A DNA stretch of 64,000 nucleotides from Aureispira anguillae (GCF_026000115.1 NZ_AP026867.1:7169001-7233000); one strand, 5' to 3'; numbered from the stretch's first letter, positions 8,753 to 19,262 are shown. Notes: generated from the letters alone by a model not told the origin. Numbers and translations: made by a program.

Positions 8753-10972
8753 CTATCGGAACAAAGAAACATCGCCACTAATTACTTCAGTTCGCCCATC
8801 TATGAGTTGAATTTCTGCATAATAAACAAAAATACCACTATTCATTGGTTGTCCCTGAAAGTGTCCATCCCAACCATAGGTAGCATAGTTTGGCGGGAAA
8901 TTTTGTTGTTCAAAAACCAATTCTCCCCAACGACTAAAAATTCGGAAGGACTTTACTTCTTGTACATCACCAGGGCTATAAATCATTAAAACATCATTGT
9001 TACCATCACCATTGGGACTAAATGCATTGGGAATAAACACCCGACTATCATCTTCTACCGTAATCGTAAAGGAGGTAGAGTCTGAACAACCTAAAATATC
9101 CGTTCCTTTGATGGTGTAAGTGGTTGTAGTGGGAGCTTGAATCAAAGGTGTTTGACAATCATAACAGCTCAAGCCTACTTTGGGAGACCATTCGTATACA
9201 ACAGGAGTAAGGGTATTAACTTCTAGTTCACCAGCAATCCAATCTCCTATTTTAACAATGGTATCAGAAGGCGCTTGAAGGGCTAATTTAAAAAGAGGTT
9301 CTGTTAAAGAAAAGACGGCTTGTCCTCGACATCCAAAAGCATCTTTGGTTTGAAGCATATAGTTGCCAAGCATTAAACTATCAAAGACAAGAGCAGAATC
9401 AAAGGCAGTTTGATTTAAGGCATAATGATAAGGAGGGTAGCCTCCTGTACTGCTATCTACTCGTATAAGACCGTTCTTACCTCCTTGACATTGTACGTTT
9501 TGAACACTTGCATACGTTGTAATGTTGACTTGTTCTGCTATTATAGTAGCAGAGGTACTAACGGCGCAGCCCGTTGAACCTGTTATCGTTACCGTATAAT
9601 TACCAACCCCCAACCCTGTTGCAATAGAATCAGTTTGGCCATTGCTCCATAAATAACTTAAGGGCTGAGAACCTCCAGTTGCTTGTAATTCAATGCTTCC
9701 TATATTGCGCTCACAAATGATATTTTTGCTTATTGTTTGTAAGTTGAGCGGGGGAGTGCTTAGAGAAAAGGTTGTGGGGTCACCAATGGTAAGTGTATTG
9801 GGGTTGTCTGATAAAATGGTATCTTTTAGGGGCGGAGGCAGGTTACTTAAAACAGCCTGATTGGTATAAGTATTGGCATTGTAATTACATGGAATGATAA
9901 CATCAATATCAAAAGAAGCGGTGCCTTGTGGTAAGTTGTCAATTGTAAAATGAGCTGTAGAAGTACCTGAAAGCAGCGTATTGCCTGATAATGACAGGTT
10001 GCTTAAATTGTATGGGTTGCCACTCCACTTAAAACCATTGGTTAGAATATCATCAAAAATTAAGTTGTTGATGGATGAGAAGGATTGGTTAAAAAATTCA
10101 AAATGATAACGAATGGTATCGCCCGCTTCAAATGTTCCACTAACAGATTTGGTCATCTCTACTCCAAAAGAACAAGAACAACCATCATTGCTTGATTTGC
10201 TGGCACCTGTGCCTACCAAGGAACCGATTCCTGTATTGGGATCAAATTTTATCATTTTGCTACCTTGATACCCCAAAATGTCACCTTGGGGATTAAAGTA
10301 AAGCGCTCCTGTCCACCCCCAACTACCATTAATTGCTAAAGGAGCGTTTCCAGGAATCTTAGTTTGCACTCCTGTATTGGGATCCATCTTAAAGAGCAAT
10401 TTGGGGTTGCCACTCCAACCATAAATTTGGTTGTCTAGCGGATTAAAAACAATATCAGCCGAACCATAGGTTCCTACTCCTCCAATAGTGTTGTAAGTAA
10501 GGGTACTGATATTAATTTTTCGAAGGGTGTTATCACCAAAAACATAATAGTTGCCAAACTGGTCAAAAGTGCCTGCATTTTTAAAGCTGCTAAGCCCCGA
10601 TACATTTCCTAAAAACTCCACATTTCCCGCTGCATCAATTCTATAAATTCGATCGTCATTGGTACCCATACCATACATCAAATTATCAACGGGATTGTAG
10701 GCTAAAGAATTAAATGACTGGATGCCCCCATTTTGTGTTAGGTTGGCGACAGTAATAAATTGGACAGGGTTTGTATTGACCTTATACAAGAAAAAATCAT
10801 TGCCTTGTTTGGCTGATTGATACAAACTCCCATCACACTCAAAGGCAAGACAAGCTTCATCAATTAGACCATCGTTGTCATTATCAATACCATCACCACA
10901 AATATCATAGTTTTGTGCCGAGAGGGCAAAAGGTAAAACTATCCAAAAAATAAGAAGATAAACTTTTAGCAT
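8753..10972 (-). CDS. Secreted protein with gliding-motility-type C-terminal domain (T9SS cargo)
   Basis: The protein has 739 residues with a signal peptide (residues 1-19, cut after SAQ). Residues 25-41 form an Asp-rich MopE-like putative metal-binding motif (CGDGIDNDNDGLIDEAC). A propeller-like repeat region with alternating Asn/Gly-rich strands follows (about 42-260), then a DUF11-like segment (about 270-400), SprB-like and PKD-like repeats (about 415-640), and the gliding-motility-associated C-terminal domain (VFIPNAFSPNGDG..., about 645-739) that directs type IX secretion to the cell surface. Its role is probably as a surface adhesin or structural protein. No type IX machinery is encoded in this window. 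Confidence 0.85.
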   Translation of the reverse strand: MLKVYLLIFWIVLPFALSAQNYDICGDGIDNDNDGLIDEACLAFECDGSLYQSAKQGNDFFLYKVNTNPVQFITVANLTQNGGIQSFNSLAYNPVDNLMYGMGTNDDRIYRIDAAGNVEFLGNVSGLSSFKNAGTFDQFGNYYVFGDNTLRKINISTLTYNTIGGVGTYGSADIVFNPLDNQIYGWSGNPKLLFKMDPNTGVQTKIPGNAPLAINGSWGWTGALYFNPQGDILGYQGSKMIKFDPNTGIGSLVGTGASKSSNDGCSCSFGVEMTKSVSGTFEAGDTIRYHFEFFNQSFSSINNLIFDDILTNGFKWSGNPYNLSNLSLSGNTLLSGTSTAHFTIDNLPQGTASFDIDVIIPCNYNANTYTNQAVLSNLPPPLKDTILSDNPNTLTIGDPTTFSLSTPPLNLQTISKNIICERNIGSIELQATGGSQPLSYLWSNGQTDSIATGLGVGNYTVTITGSTGCAVSTSATIIAEQVNITTYASVQNVQCQGGKNGLIRVDSSTGGYPPYHYALNQTAFDSALVFDSLMLGNYMLQTKDAFGCRGQAVFSLTEPLFKLALQAPSDTIVKIGDWIAGELEVNTLTPVVYEWSPKVGLSCYDCQTPLIQAPTTTTYTIKGTDILGCSDSTSFTITVEDDSRVFIPNAFSPNGDGNNDVLMIYSPGDVQEVKSFRIFSRWGELVFEQQNFPPNYATYGWDGHFQGQPMNSGIFVYYAEIQLIDGRTEVISGDVSLFR

Positions 10973-11084
10973 TTTATAGCAATTAAAATCATTGGGGAGG
11001 GCAAAGGTAAAAAAAGCTTTTTATACTCTGTTTTTTTGAGGGGCAAAGAACAAAAAAAATGACAGTTTATTGGTAACCAAATGG

Positions 11085-11092
11085 TACATTTG
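11085..11092 (+). promoter_or_regulatory. Bacteroidota -7 promoter element (TACATTTG)
   Basis: TACATTTG matches the TAnnTTTG consensus and lies 41 bases before the ATG of the secreted protein at 11133. No convincing -33 element was seen. Confidence 0.4.
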
Positions 11093-11132
11093 AGATTATG
11101 TTATAGTATTTAACTTTTTAAATTATAACATT

Positions 11133-12605
11133 ATGTTAAAACGTATCTCATTAATTGGAGCTATTTGTTGTCTGTTCGCCCTGATAGCCAATGCTCAACG
11201 CCAAACTAAAATTGATTTTGTTGTTGATTATGGAGGAGCAGAAACGCCCAATTTATTAAAAAGCGAAGTGAAAAATACTTTGCAAGCACTTTTTAAGAAC
11301 GTACCCAACGAAGAACAAATTGTTCAGGTAGAAATTATTTCTCATGCCGAAAATCGAGATCTTGCCGAGGAACGACTCTTGCCAATTGTAACTTTTTTAG
11401 AAGAAGAAGGAATCGCATCAGATCAATTGGAGGTGATTACTCAAATCAACGATCAAAATAAAATTCATTTTAAGATCATTTCTGCTATTGTCCCCCAAAA
11501 GGAAGATTTAGCCAACAAAGCAATGGCTGTTCAACCTAAATCATCCCCCAAAGTTTATTGTGCAGGAGCTTCTAAGCAAGCAGAGGTTTTTGTTATTCCT
11601 TCAGGAGCTAATATTAATATAAAAGCTAAGGAAGGAACAGCGTTAAAATTGAATCGAGACGATTTAGTAGATGAAAATGGGCAAACAGTTACGGCTCCTA
11701 TTCAAGTTGAAATTAAAGAATTTTATACTCCCAAAGATATTGTATTGGCGGACTTGCATACAATGGAAGGAGATAACGTACTTGAAACAGGAGGAATGCT
11801 AAATCTTAAAATTACGGCAGAAGGAAGACCTCTACAGTTAAAGAAGGGAAAAAGTGCTAAGATTCGTATGCCTGCTAAAACAGCAAAATCTAAAACAGGA
11901 ATGAATCTATATTTGGGCAAACGAATGGAAAATGGTGCTGTTGATTGGCGGTTGCAGGAGAGAAAGGAAGACGTTAAACCTAGAAGAACAACCGTAGCAA
12001 CTAAAAATTTTAATCCGCAATCTTATATCCAATTAAAGAAAGAGGAAATAATTGATAGCGTTACTTATAAACGAAAAATACACGTTAGAGCAAAAAATAT
12101 AGATAATCATTACCCCAATTATTCTACTCATAAAGTTGTTCATACGCACGAAGAGGAATACTTTGATTTAGAACTGCCCTATTTTAACCCCAATATTGTA
12201 GACGGTGTATGGGTGAACGTCGATAAACGGTTGCAAAACCCTTTTGATGTCCCTCCTGTTGATGTTTTAGTACAAGTAAATGGAATTCCCCCAAAAGGCA
12301 TAAATGCCAATGGCGATTTGATGGCACATACTCCTAAAGTTGCCCTAATGCTGAAAGAGCGAGGCGTGTTTTTGAGAGGAAAAATGATTGCTTTTGAATC
12401 TAAAGTAGATCAACAAAATTTAGAATTTGAGAATGTCCCCCCAAACACAGAAGTTGTTTTGATTGCTTTTATAGATACTGGAAAAGAGCAATTGCTGGCT
12501 ACGCAAGAATTAACCACTACCAAAAAAATGAAGACACAGGTATTAGAAATGAAACCTTTGTCAAAAACTGATTTTGAAGGAGCAATGGCTAACATAGCCA
12601 ACTAA
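11133..12605 (+). CDS. Secreted protein of unknown function
   Basis: The protein has 490 residues with a signal peptide (cut after NAQ, residue 21). Residues about 25-130 contain a GHxxx-like helix-strand pattern (VEIISHAENRDLAEERL) that vaguely recalls a degenerate OmpA-like domain. Residues about 150-260 (IPSGANINIKAKEG, then FYTPKDIVLADL and GGMLNLKI) resemble a beta-sandwich of the ZU5 type seen in other Bacteroidota envelope proteins. The C-terminal part is beta-rich. There is no type IX sorting domain, so it is probably periplasmic or outer-membrane-associated. I do not recognise a family with confidence. Confidence 0.6.
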   Translation: MLKRISLIGAICCLFALIANAQRQTKIDFVVDYGGAETPNLLKSEVKNTLQALFKNVPNEEQIVQVEIISHAENRDLAEERLLPIVTFLEEEGIASDQLEVITQINDQNKIHFKIISAIVPQKEDLANKAMAVQPKSSPKVYCAGASKQAEVFVIPSGANINIKAKEGTALKLNRDDLVDENGQTVTAPIQVEIKEFYTPKDIVLADLHTMEGDNVLETGGMLNLKITAEGRPLQLKKGKSAKIRMPAKTAKSKTGMNLYLGKRMENGAVDWRLQERKEDVKPRRTTVATKNFNPQSYIQLKKEEIIDSVTYKRKIHVRAKNIDNHYPNYSTHKVVHTHEEEYFDLELPYFNPNIVDGVWVNVDKRLQNPFDVPPVDVLVQVNGIPPKGINANGDLMAHTPKVALMLKERGVFLRGKMIAFESKVDQQNLEFENVPPNTEVVLIAFIDTGKEQLLATQELTTTKKMKTQVLEMKPLSKTDFEGAMANIAN

Positions 12606-12627
12606 GAACTCTTTTTTTATCCATAGG

Positions 12628-12685
12628 GAGGTGCTTAGGTAACTAAGTACACTGATCAGTTTTGCTTAGTTACTTAAGAAGCCTC
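12628..12685. other. Imperfect long hairpin downstream of the 11133-12605 gene
   Basis: GTAACTAAG (12639-12647) pairs perfectly with CTTAGTTAC (12665-12673), extended by imperfect pairing of GAGG/GCTTA with TTAAGAAGCCTC. No T-run follows on the plus strand, so it may be an mRNA-stabilising or processing structure rather than a classic terminator. Confidence 0.4.
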
Positions 12686-12779
12686 ATTGGAAGAAAGACA
12701 TTTACACAAATTTTTATAACACTTATACAAGCAATGATTACAGTTATTTAAATTGATAGTAATTGTTTTGAAAATGCGT

Positions 12780-12787
12780 TAAATTTG
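12780..12787 (+). promoter_or_regulatory. Bacteroidota -7 promoter element (TAAATTTG)
   Basis: TAAATTTG fits the consensus and lies 67 bases ahead of the start of the beta-helix protein. TTG-containing sequence upstream (TTTTG at 12767-12770) is closer than the usual -33 distance. Confidence 0.4.
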
Positions 12788-12854
12788 TCCCTGTTCGTTG
12801 TGATAAACACAACTTCTATCATATTTTTTCTCTCGTTTAACGATCAAGAACAGG

Positions 12855-15800
12855 ATGACCTACAAACTATTTTTATTAAGCATTTTCTTAATCCCTTTAT
12901 CTGTTCAAGCGAATATCTATTATGTCAATAGCAGTGCAACAGGTGCCAATAATGGAAATTCGTGGATGGATGCTTTTTATACGCTACAAGATGCCATTAA
13001 CACGGCAACCAATGGTGACACTATATGGGTAGCTACAGGCGTTTATTATCCTACTCAAGATACCACAGGAAATATTTTTCCGATCGACAATAGAAATAAA
13101 ACATTTTTTATTGCTAAAAACATTAAACTTTTTGGTGGCTTTATTGGAACAGAGACACAGGTTAGTCAACGTGATGTTATGATGAATCCAACGACGTTAA
13201 GTGGCGATTTTGGAATACCCAATACGGTCATAGATAATGCGTATAGTGTTGTACGTATTCATGCGACTACTTCTAATGGGATTATTACGAATGATATGGA
13301 GATTGATGGCTTTACGATTCGAGATGGTTATCATGTTGCTTTGAGTACAGCTGCAATAGGTGCGGGAATCAATTTAGTAGGAACAAGATGTACACCTACT
13401 ATTAAGAATAATTATTTTATTAACAACCAAGCACGGAGGGGAGGAGCTATATATGGCAGTTGTGTTTCTAATGGAGTGAATACCAATCTAATTATAGATC
13501 ATAATAAGTTTCAGCAGAATAAAGGTTCACAAGGAGGAGGGGCTATTTATCTAGAGAGTAGAGATATGAATCTAATAATCAGCAATAATTACTTTGAGAA
13601 TAATGAAGCATTCACAGGGGCAGGAGGAGCTATTTATTTAGAAACAGCAGGAACGCCCCAAGCACATCTATCGCTAACGAATAATCGTTTTGTTCGTAAT
13701 TATTCAGAAGTAGGAGGGGGGATTTATCTCAAGAATATAAACGGGGAAGATTGTTTTCCTTTAATGACACATAATTCTTTTTATAGAGACACCGCATCCT
13801 ATTATGGAGGGGCTATTGGTTTTGATGTAGGAGGGGGAGATACCTTGACGGCTACTTTGTCTCACAATTTCTTTATGGAGAATAAAAGCAAGAGTAGAGG
13901 AGGAGCCATCCATAATGACGCTAGAGCAGGAAAGTTATCTACGGTATCTCAAAACGATACTTTTATTGCTTGTACTTCTGTAGATGGAGGTGCTATTTAT
14001 AACAATTCAAGGCTTCTTGGAATTTTCTCTATCTCTTATGAAGGAATTTTTTGTGAGAATAACGTTGCTGAAAGAGGAGGAGTGTTGTATAATTTGAATA
14101 ATTCATACAATAACTACCCCAATAGCATAAGTTTTCAAAAGAGTGTCTTTAAAAATAATAGGGCAGCTAAATCAGGTGTTATTTGGGGCGGAAAAAACAA
14201 TTTATTGCTAAGTGGTAATTTATTTGAAGATAATCAGGCAAATGAAGTAGCTGTATTTTCTAGTGGGGCATCTACCTTTACCCCCGCTAATAATCATGAT
14301 GCACAAATATACCATAATACTTTTCATGGGAATACTTCTGATTCTTTAGGAATGGCTTTATTAAGGGATTGCCCCACTGCAAAAATTCACAACAATTTAT
14401 GCACAAAAAATAGTGGTCTTAATGATGCTGGAGCTTTTGTTTTTGACGCTACAACCGCTTACCTCAATAATAATACGTTTTATGCAAATCAAGCTTTAAA
14501 TGGTGCTGATGTAATCAGAGGTTATAATGGAGGACATCTATCGTTATTTAATAATATTATTTGGGGGAGTGCTTTACCAATTACCATGGGAGGAGGTGCT
14601 TCTGCCATTGTTAATTATTGTATTTATGGAGAGGGCAGTTTAGATGGTATTGTAAATTTTCCTTTGGGAGTTACAGGGAATTTTAATATTGAAATGAACC
14701 CTTTGTTTGCAGATAGCTTAAACAATGATTTTCGCCTACAAAGTGCTTCTGTAGCCGTGGATGCTGGGTATAATCCTGAATGGGTTAATACTGGCTTATC
14801 AACAGATATTATAGGAACGATTCGACCTCAAAATACAGTTGACATAGGAGCCTATGAATCTTTTACAATGGGATTTTCACAGGTTCCTGTCGATACCACT
14901 ATTTGTTCGGGTTCCAGTGGAACTATGTTTGTTAGTAGCAATCATACTGCCTTTTATCAATGGCAAGTTAATACTGGAAGTTTATGGACCGATCTTACCA
15001 ATGGAAGTCATTACAATGGAACAACAGATAGCTTATTGCATTTTATAAATTTGGATGCTAGTTATAATGGAAATCAGTATAGGTGTATTATATCTAACTC
15101 TAATGCGCTTGTCTCAACAGATACCTCTACGATAGGAGTAGTAACCATTCAAAATAACCCAGTCTTTTATTTGTTACCTAATGATACCTCTATTTGTGCC
15201 AATGAAAGCCTTGTATTATCCGCTACCTATACTGCCACGAATAATGTTAATTATCAATGGCTTTTAGCAGGAACAGCCGTTGGAAATCAATCTACATTGG
15301 TACCCACTAGCAGTGGTCGTTATAATTTGCAAATCACAGATTCGTTAGGATGTACAGATACCGCAGATATTGCTACTAATATTAAAATTAATGATTTACC
15401 CAATGTTTTGATTACTCCTTTGAATAGCATTATTTGTATCGGAGATGATGTTACCTTAGCAACATTAAATGCAGATACTGGGAATAGTTATCAGTGGTAT
15501 AGGAATGGTCTATCTATCAATGGTGCTATAGATTCAACTTATACAACTTCTGATTCAGGAAGGTATAACGTTTTAGTGACAACGAGTGATCATTGCCAAG
15601 ATACAGCAGCAATAGCGGCGCAGGTTAGTGTTTCGAGCTGCACTAAGGTGAATTATCTATTGGAAGAACCACCGATCGCTTTATTTCCTAATCCAATTAG
15701 AAATTTAGCCACCATCGAATTATATGGCATGGAAGTTAATAACTCAATTGTTGTGACTGTTATTGATGTATATGGACGAGAATGGGAACAAATAAGACCT

Positions 15801-15914
15801 ATGAATCATAGCCGCCATGAGGTAAATCTTTCTCACCTTCCTAATGGATTGTATTTTTTGCGAGTTGTAGTAGGGAGCAAAATTTATTTGCAATCGTTTA
15901 ATCGGATTGAATAA
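12855..15914 (+). CDS. Secreted right-handed beta-helix protein with T9SS C-terminal sorting domain
   Basis: The protein has 1019 residues with a signal peptide (residues 1-19). Residues about 20-650 are a parallel beta-helix: repeated GGAIY/GGGI segments, NNxF strands and a start typical of such proteins (YYVNSSATGANNGNSW). A choice-of-anchor-type segment (AVDAGYNP... DIGAYE) closes the helix near 650. Ig- or PKD-like repeats follow (about 670-930, with CSGSSG, CANESL and CIGDDV openings). The final 75 residues (LFPNPIRN... LPNGLYFLRV) form a type A sorting domain for type IX secretion. It is probably a surface adhesin or a polysaccharide-binding or -cleaving protein; no lyase active site is evident by eye. 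Confidence 0.85.
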   Translation: MTYKLFLLSIFLIPLSVQANIYYVNSSATGANNGNSWMDAFYTLQDAINTATNGDTIWVATGVYYPTQDTTGNIFPIDNRNKTFFIAKNIKLFGGFIGTETQVSQRDVMMNPTTLSGDFGIPNTVIDNAYSVVRIHATTSNGIITNDMEIDGFTIRDGYHVALSTAAIGAGINLVGTRCTPTIKNNYFINNQARRGGAIYGSCVSNGVNTNLIIDHNKFQQNKGSQGGGAIYLESRDMNLIISNNYFENNEAFTGAGGAIYLETAGTPQAHLSLTNNRFVRNYSEVGGGIYLKNINGEDCFPLMTHNSFYRDTASYYGGAIGFDVGGGDTLTATLSHNFFMENKSKSRGGAIHNDARAGKLSTVSQNDTFIACTSVDGGAIYNNSRLLGIFSISYEGIFCENNVAERGGVLYNLNNSYNNYPNSISFQKSVFKNNRAAKSGVIWGGKNNLLLSGNLFEDNQANEVAVFSSGASTFTPANNHDAQIYHNTFHGNTSDSLGMALLRDCPTAKIHNNLCTKNSGLNDAGAFVFDATTAYLNNNTFYANQALNGADVIRGYNGGHLSLFNNIIWGSALPITMGGGASAIVNYCIYGEGSLDGIVNFPLGVTGNFNIEMNPLFADSLNNDFRLQSASVAVDAGYNPEWVNTGLSTDIIGTIRPQNTVDIGAYESFTMGFSQVPVDTTICSGSSGTMFVSSNHTAFYQWQVNTGSLWTDLTNGSHYNGTTDSLLHFINLDASYNGNQYRCIISNSNALVSTDTSTIGVVTIQNNPVFYLLPNDTSICANESLVLSATYTATNNVNYQWLLAGTAVGNQSTLVPTSSGRYNLQITDSLGCTDTADIATNIKINDLPNVLITPLNSIICIGDDVTLATLNADTGNSYQWYRNGLSINGAIDSTYTTSDSGRYNVLVTTSDHCQDTAAIAAQVSVSSCTKVNYLLEEPPIALFPNPIRNLATIELYGMEVNNSIVVTVIDVYGREWEQIRPMNHSRHEVNLSHLPNGLYFLRVVVGSKIYLQSFNRIE

Positions 15915-16000
15915 ATCCATTGATGTGTTTAAGAGGTATTTTTTAGCATGGACCACACGATTAGTTTGTGGTTACTGCGTAAGGTTATTGGTTGTCCAAT

Positions 16001-16225
16001 TTAAATCAATTTTCCAACGGCCTTAAACCGTTCAAAGACTTTTTGGCTATGGGGGGCATCGGCTAATTCTTTAGTAAGATCTTGTCCTGCCCAATGTTCG
16101 TAATGTTTTCCATTTCGCCAAAGACGGCTGGAGGTAACATCATAAATAAGTCCCTTGTAAGCAACATAGATGGCATCTTTGTCTTGCCCATTGTATAAGG
16201 CAAGCTGAGATCGTGTTAATTCCAT
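16001..16225 (-). CDS. Cytochrome b5-like heme/steroid-binding domain protein
   Basis: This 74-residue protein contains the short cytochrome-b5-like fold: VAYKGLIYDVTSS followed by W-x-x-G-x-H-Y and HWAGQDLT, as in the small bacterial members. There is no signal peptide. Its start lies 26 bases after the stop of the esterase gene on the same strand, so co-transcription is likely. It could bind heme or a steroid-like ligand; no direct partner is obvious. Confidence 0.8.
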   Translation of the reverse strand: MELTRSQLALYNGQDKDAIYVAYKGLIYDVTSSRLWRNGKHYEHWAGQDLTKELADAPHSQKVFERFKAVGKLI

Positions 16226-16251
16226 TGTAGCGTAGCGATTGATAAGTTTTG

Positions 16252-17076
16252 TTATTGGTTGGATTGAAAGAGTTTTTCGAAAGCACTATAAACGGCCAAA
16301 TGCAAGGCATCGCCATGGTTTTGTTTTTCAAAGAATTCAAAAAAGAGTTGGGTATCCTTTTTCTTTTCTAAATGGAGTTTATCGTATAATTCTTTTGCTG
16401 TTCGTTCCATTACTTTTCCCTCTTTTCCAACGGCAATATAAATTGATTTTTTAGATTGATAATCGATTGGGGTTTCTTTGAGTAGAGATTCTTTATTCCA
16501 CCACAAGCTTGGGCTAACAATAATATAATTATCAAATAATTGAGGTTTGGTAAATAAAATTTCTGTGGCTAATAGCCCACCCAAAGACTGCCCGATTATT
16601 GTTTGGGTAGCATTGGTTTTGTAATTGTCTTTAATAAACGGTTGTAATTCCTTTTCTATAAAGGTGATAAAATTTTCTGATTCTCCTGTTGTTGGAAAAT
16701 CTTTTTTATCTCTCTTTACCTGTGTAGGAAAGGTGAAGTCTCTTTTGCGATCTACGTTTGAAATCCCTACAACAATTGTTTCAGGGATCATATTGATCCA
16801 AGGAAAGGAGCCAAATTGGACAATTCCAGCAATATGAATAAAATCCTCATCAATGGAACCGTCTAAGAGGTAAATAACAGGATAGGTTTTGGTCGAATCG
16901 TTTGAATAACCATTTGGCAAATAAATGTTTAAAATCCTATCCTCATTTAAAATTTTAGATTTAATTTCTACTCGATCGCCTATTGTTAACGGTGCCTTTT
17001 TGTTTATTTTAATTTTGTTTTGGGCAAAAATTGGGAGACTCAGAAGAACCATTACCATTATTATAAGATGCTTCAT
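16252..17076 (-). CDS. Secreted alpha/beta-hydrolase, esterase-D/ferri-siderophore-esterase family
   Basis: The protein has 274 residues and a signal peptide (cut after FAQ, residue 19). The nucleophile elbow is GQSLGG (about residue 165), an early YPVIYLLDG strand is present, and a His-containing end (NHGDALH) supplies the likely third catalytic residue. This matches the BesA/IroE-type esterase family of tens of members in Bacteroidota that act on ester substrates, including siderophores. The true substrate is unknown. It sits 53 bases after the OmpA-family gene and may share its transcript. Confidence 0.8.
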   Translation of the reverse strand: MKHLIIMVMVLLSLPIFAQNKIKINKKAPLTIGDRVEIKSKILNEDRILNIYLPNGYSNDSTKTYPVIYLLDGSIDEDFIHIAGIVQFGSFPWINMIPETIVVGISNVDRKRDFTFPTQVKRDKKDFPTTGESENFITFIEKELQPFIKDNYKTNATQTIIGQSLGGLLATEILFTKPQLFDNYIIVSPSLWWNKESLLKETPIDYQSKKSIYIAVGKEGKVMERTAKELYDKLHLEKKKDTQLFFEFFEKQNHGDALHLAVYSAFEKLFQSNQ

Positions 17077-17129
17077 ACTTATGTTTTGTTTTAACAGGGA
17101 ATAAGCTCTAAAATTAACGATAAATTCTT

Positions 17130-19262
17130 TTAATTTTCCTTTTTGAGCAGCAATACTTCTACTCGGCGATTTTTTTCTCTACCCTCTTCTGTGTCGTTTT
17201 TTGCAATAGGATTATCGGCACCTTCGGCGATAATTTGAAGACGTTCGGAATCAACCCCTTGCTCTACCAAATATTTTTTGACAACCATTGCCCGTTTAGC
17301 AGCCAGTTTTTTGTTAGATTCAGGATTACCCACATTGTCAGTATGCCCATGAATAATAGCATGAAAGGTGCTATCAGAGTTAATTTTTTGTGCTAACTGA
17401 TCCAATTTTGAACGATCAGCGCTAGATATCCAAGCAGATCCAGATTGGAAATAAGCCCTTGTTTCTTTTATTGCTTTTTCATCTTCTTTTACATCGTAAT
17501 AATTAGGTTTGGGAGTCGGTTCAACCACAGGTTCAGGTTCGGAAACAGGCTCTGGCTCAACAATTGGTTCAGGTTCAGGACTAGGTGTGGTATCTATAGG
17601 GGGAATGGGAGTTGGAACAGTATCCCTCTTAGCAGCTTTTTGAGCAGCTTCTCGTTCTCTAGCTAAACGTTCTTGCTCTGTTGCCCATTCTTTATCTTGG
17701 GCAGCCTTTTGTTCAATTTCTTGTTGTCGTTTTGCCAAGGCTGTAGAGTCTAGGGTTTCTTTTGGTTTAGGCATAAGGTCACTTAGGGCATCTGGTTTCT
17801 TTTTTCGACCTTTACCAAAGGTAATGGGAATTTTTAGTCCTCCATAAATATTAAGCCCATAGACATTAGGACCCACGATCATATTCCAACAATTGGTAGA
17901 CCCTACAAACAGGGGCCCCAATCGCAAGTACATTCCTGCTGTAATGTTATTGTAACCATCAAGAGTGACTGGAATCCCAAAATCAATTTGATGCATCTCA
18001 AATCGAGGAGTTAGGGTCAAGGTGTTGAGCGCATGCATTTTGAGTGGAGCATCTTCTTGGTCTACAGCAAGACGTCCCGACAGGTTAATGTAAAAGCCCT
18101 TCCATATATTATAATCCACTTGTAAACTAAGGGTTGTTGGCAAACGTAAATGAAACGGATCTCGATTGCTTGTCATTTGAAAGCTGTCGTTCATAGTTGC
18201 CCCAAAATCTTCAATTCCTTGAGAAGAAGCTGCAAAATCATCCAAATCCCATGCGCCCGAAAAACCTGCAAAGTTTCCAGCGTAAGCCCCTCTATCAAAA
18301 GTGACGCCTCCAATATCTGCTACAGCAAAGCCAACCTTTAATTTGTATTTATTTTTATGCCTAACTTGTTTGCCTTCTTTGGTGGGGTGAGCATATTTTT
18401 CATGTTTGGGACGCCATTCATAGACAAAACCAAAATCAGCCGCAAAGCCAGCTCTATTAAACATATTCGCAAAAAAGTTGCCTACATCTGACGACTGCAT
18501 CCCTGAACGAATGTAACGCATATCGTCACTATAACCAAAACGGACATCCGAAACTCGAACCCGTACAGTATCGTCATTTTTAAAATTTAGAACCAATTCA
18601 TCCGCATACAAATGAGCACTATACATGGCAACAAGCATTTTTAGATGCACGCCTCCTTTTAGAAAATGAGCTCCTGTATTAAGAATTTCTCGTCCATAAC
18701 CGATCCCAAATTCAGCCCATACCGCCCCCAAAGCATTCAATTTTTGATTGTTCAAATCAACATTCCAAGTAGATGGGTTTTTTAATTCCCCCAAGATAAA
18801 ATCTGCGGTTTGAGGATCTAAGTTATCTAGGTGTAGATATTGGCGGACACCAGAAGTGATGGCAAAAGCATTTTTACCAATATTAAAGAGGAAAGAAGGT
18901 CCTTGGACATTTAGCGATTGATAAATTCTTGTTTGCTGAAGTTGGTTCCATTGTTTTTCTGAAAAATGGTCGTTCCGAAAGGCTTGAAAGGCACCATTGT
19001 AGGTACTATCCCCAATTGGATTGTTGTTGAGGGATAACAATTGTGTATTAAAGGCAATATAATTGTTGTTTAAATTAAAATCTGCACTAATAAGATTAAT
19101 ATCAAGTAAATATCTACCATCTGCAATATTAGCTGGATTTTCATAAATGCCTGTTATCCCACTATAATTACTTGTATTAAACCCTTGGTATTGTTGTGCC
19201 CAAAGAATGCTCGACCAAAAAGATAAAATGACAAACGGGCAAAAGTATGTTTTTGAGGACAT
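17130..19262 (-). CDS. DUF5723-like outer-membrane protein with C-terminal OmpA domain
   Basis: The protein has 710 residues. It begins with a signal peptide (MSSKTYF..., cut near WAQ), then an N-terminal beta-barrel region (residues about 24-460; GIYENPANIAD near the start is typical of DUF5723-type porin-like proteins). Residues 490-590 are a charged, Pro/Glu-rich linker (PEPEPIVEPEPV). The last 110 residues are an OmpA-like peptidoglycan-binding domain (HGHTDNVGN... NRRVEVL). It probably links the outer membrane to the cell wall. A TIR-bearing intergenic repeat lies upstream. Confidence 0.8.
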   Translation of the reverse strand: MSSKTYFCPFVILSFWSSILWAQQYQGFNTSNYSGITGIYENPANIADGRYLLDINLISADFNLNNNYIAFNTQLLSLNNNPIGDSTYNGAFQAFRNDHFSEKQWNQLQQTRIYQSLNVQGPSFLFNIGKNAFAITSGVRQYLHLDNLDPQTADFILGELKNPSTWNVDLNNQKLNALGAVWAEFGIGYGREILNTGAHFLKGGVHLKMLVAMYSAHLYADELVLNFKNDDTVRVRVSDVRFGYSDDMRYIRSGMQSSDVGNFFANMFNRAGFAADFGFVYEWRPKHEKYAHPTKEGKQVRHKNKYKLKVGFAVADIGGVTFDRGAYAGNFAGFSGAWDLDDFAASSQGIEDFGATMNDSFQMTSNRDPFHLRLPTTLSLQVDYNIWKGFYINLSGRLAVDQEDAPLKMHALNTLTLTPRFEMHQIDFGIPVTLDGYNNITAGMYLRLGPLFVGSTNCWNMIVGPNVYGLNIYGGLKIPITFGKGRKKKPDALSDLMPKPKETLDSTALAKRQQEIEQKAAQDKEWATEQERLAREREAAQKAAKRDTVPTPIPPIDTTPSPEPEPIVEPEPVSEPEPVVEPTPKPNYYDVKEDEKAIKETRAYFQSGSAWISSADRSKLDQLAQKINSDSTFHAIIHGHTDNVGNPESNKKLAAKRAMVVKKYLVEQGVDSERLQIIAEGADNPIAKNDTEEGREKNRRVEVLLLKKEN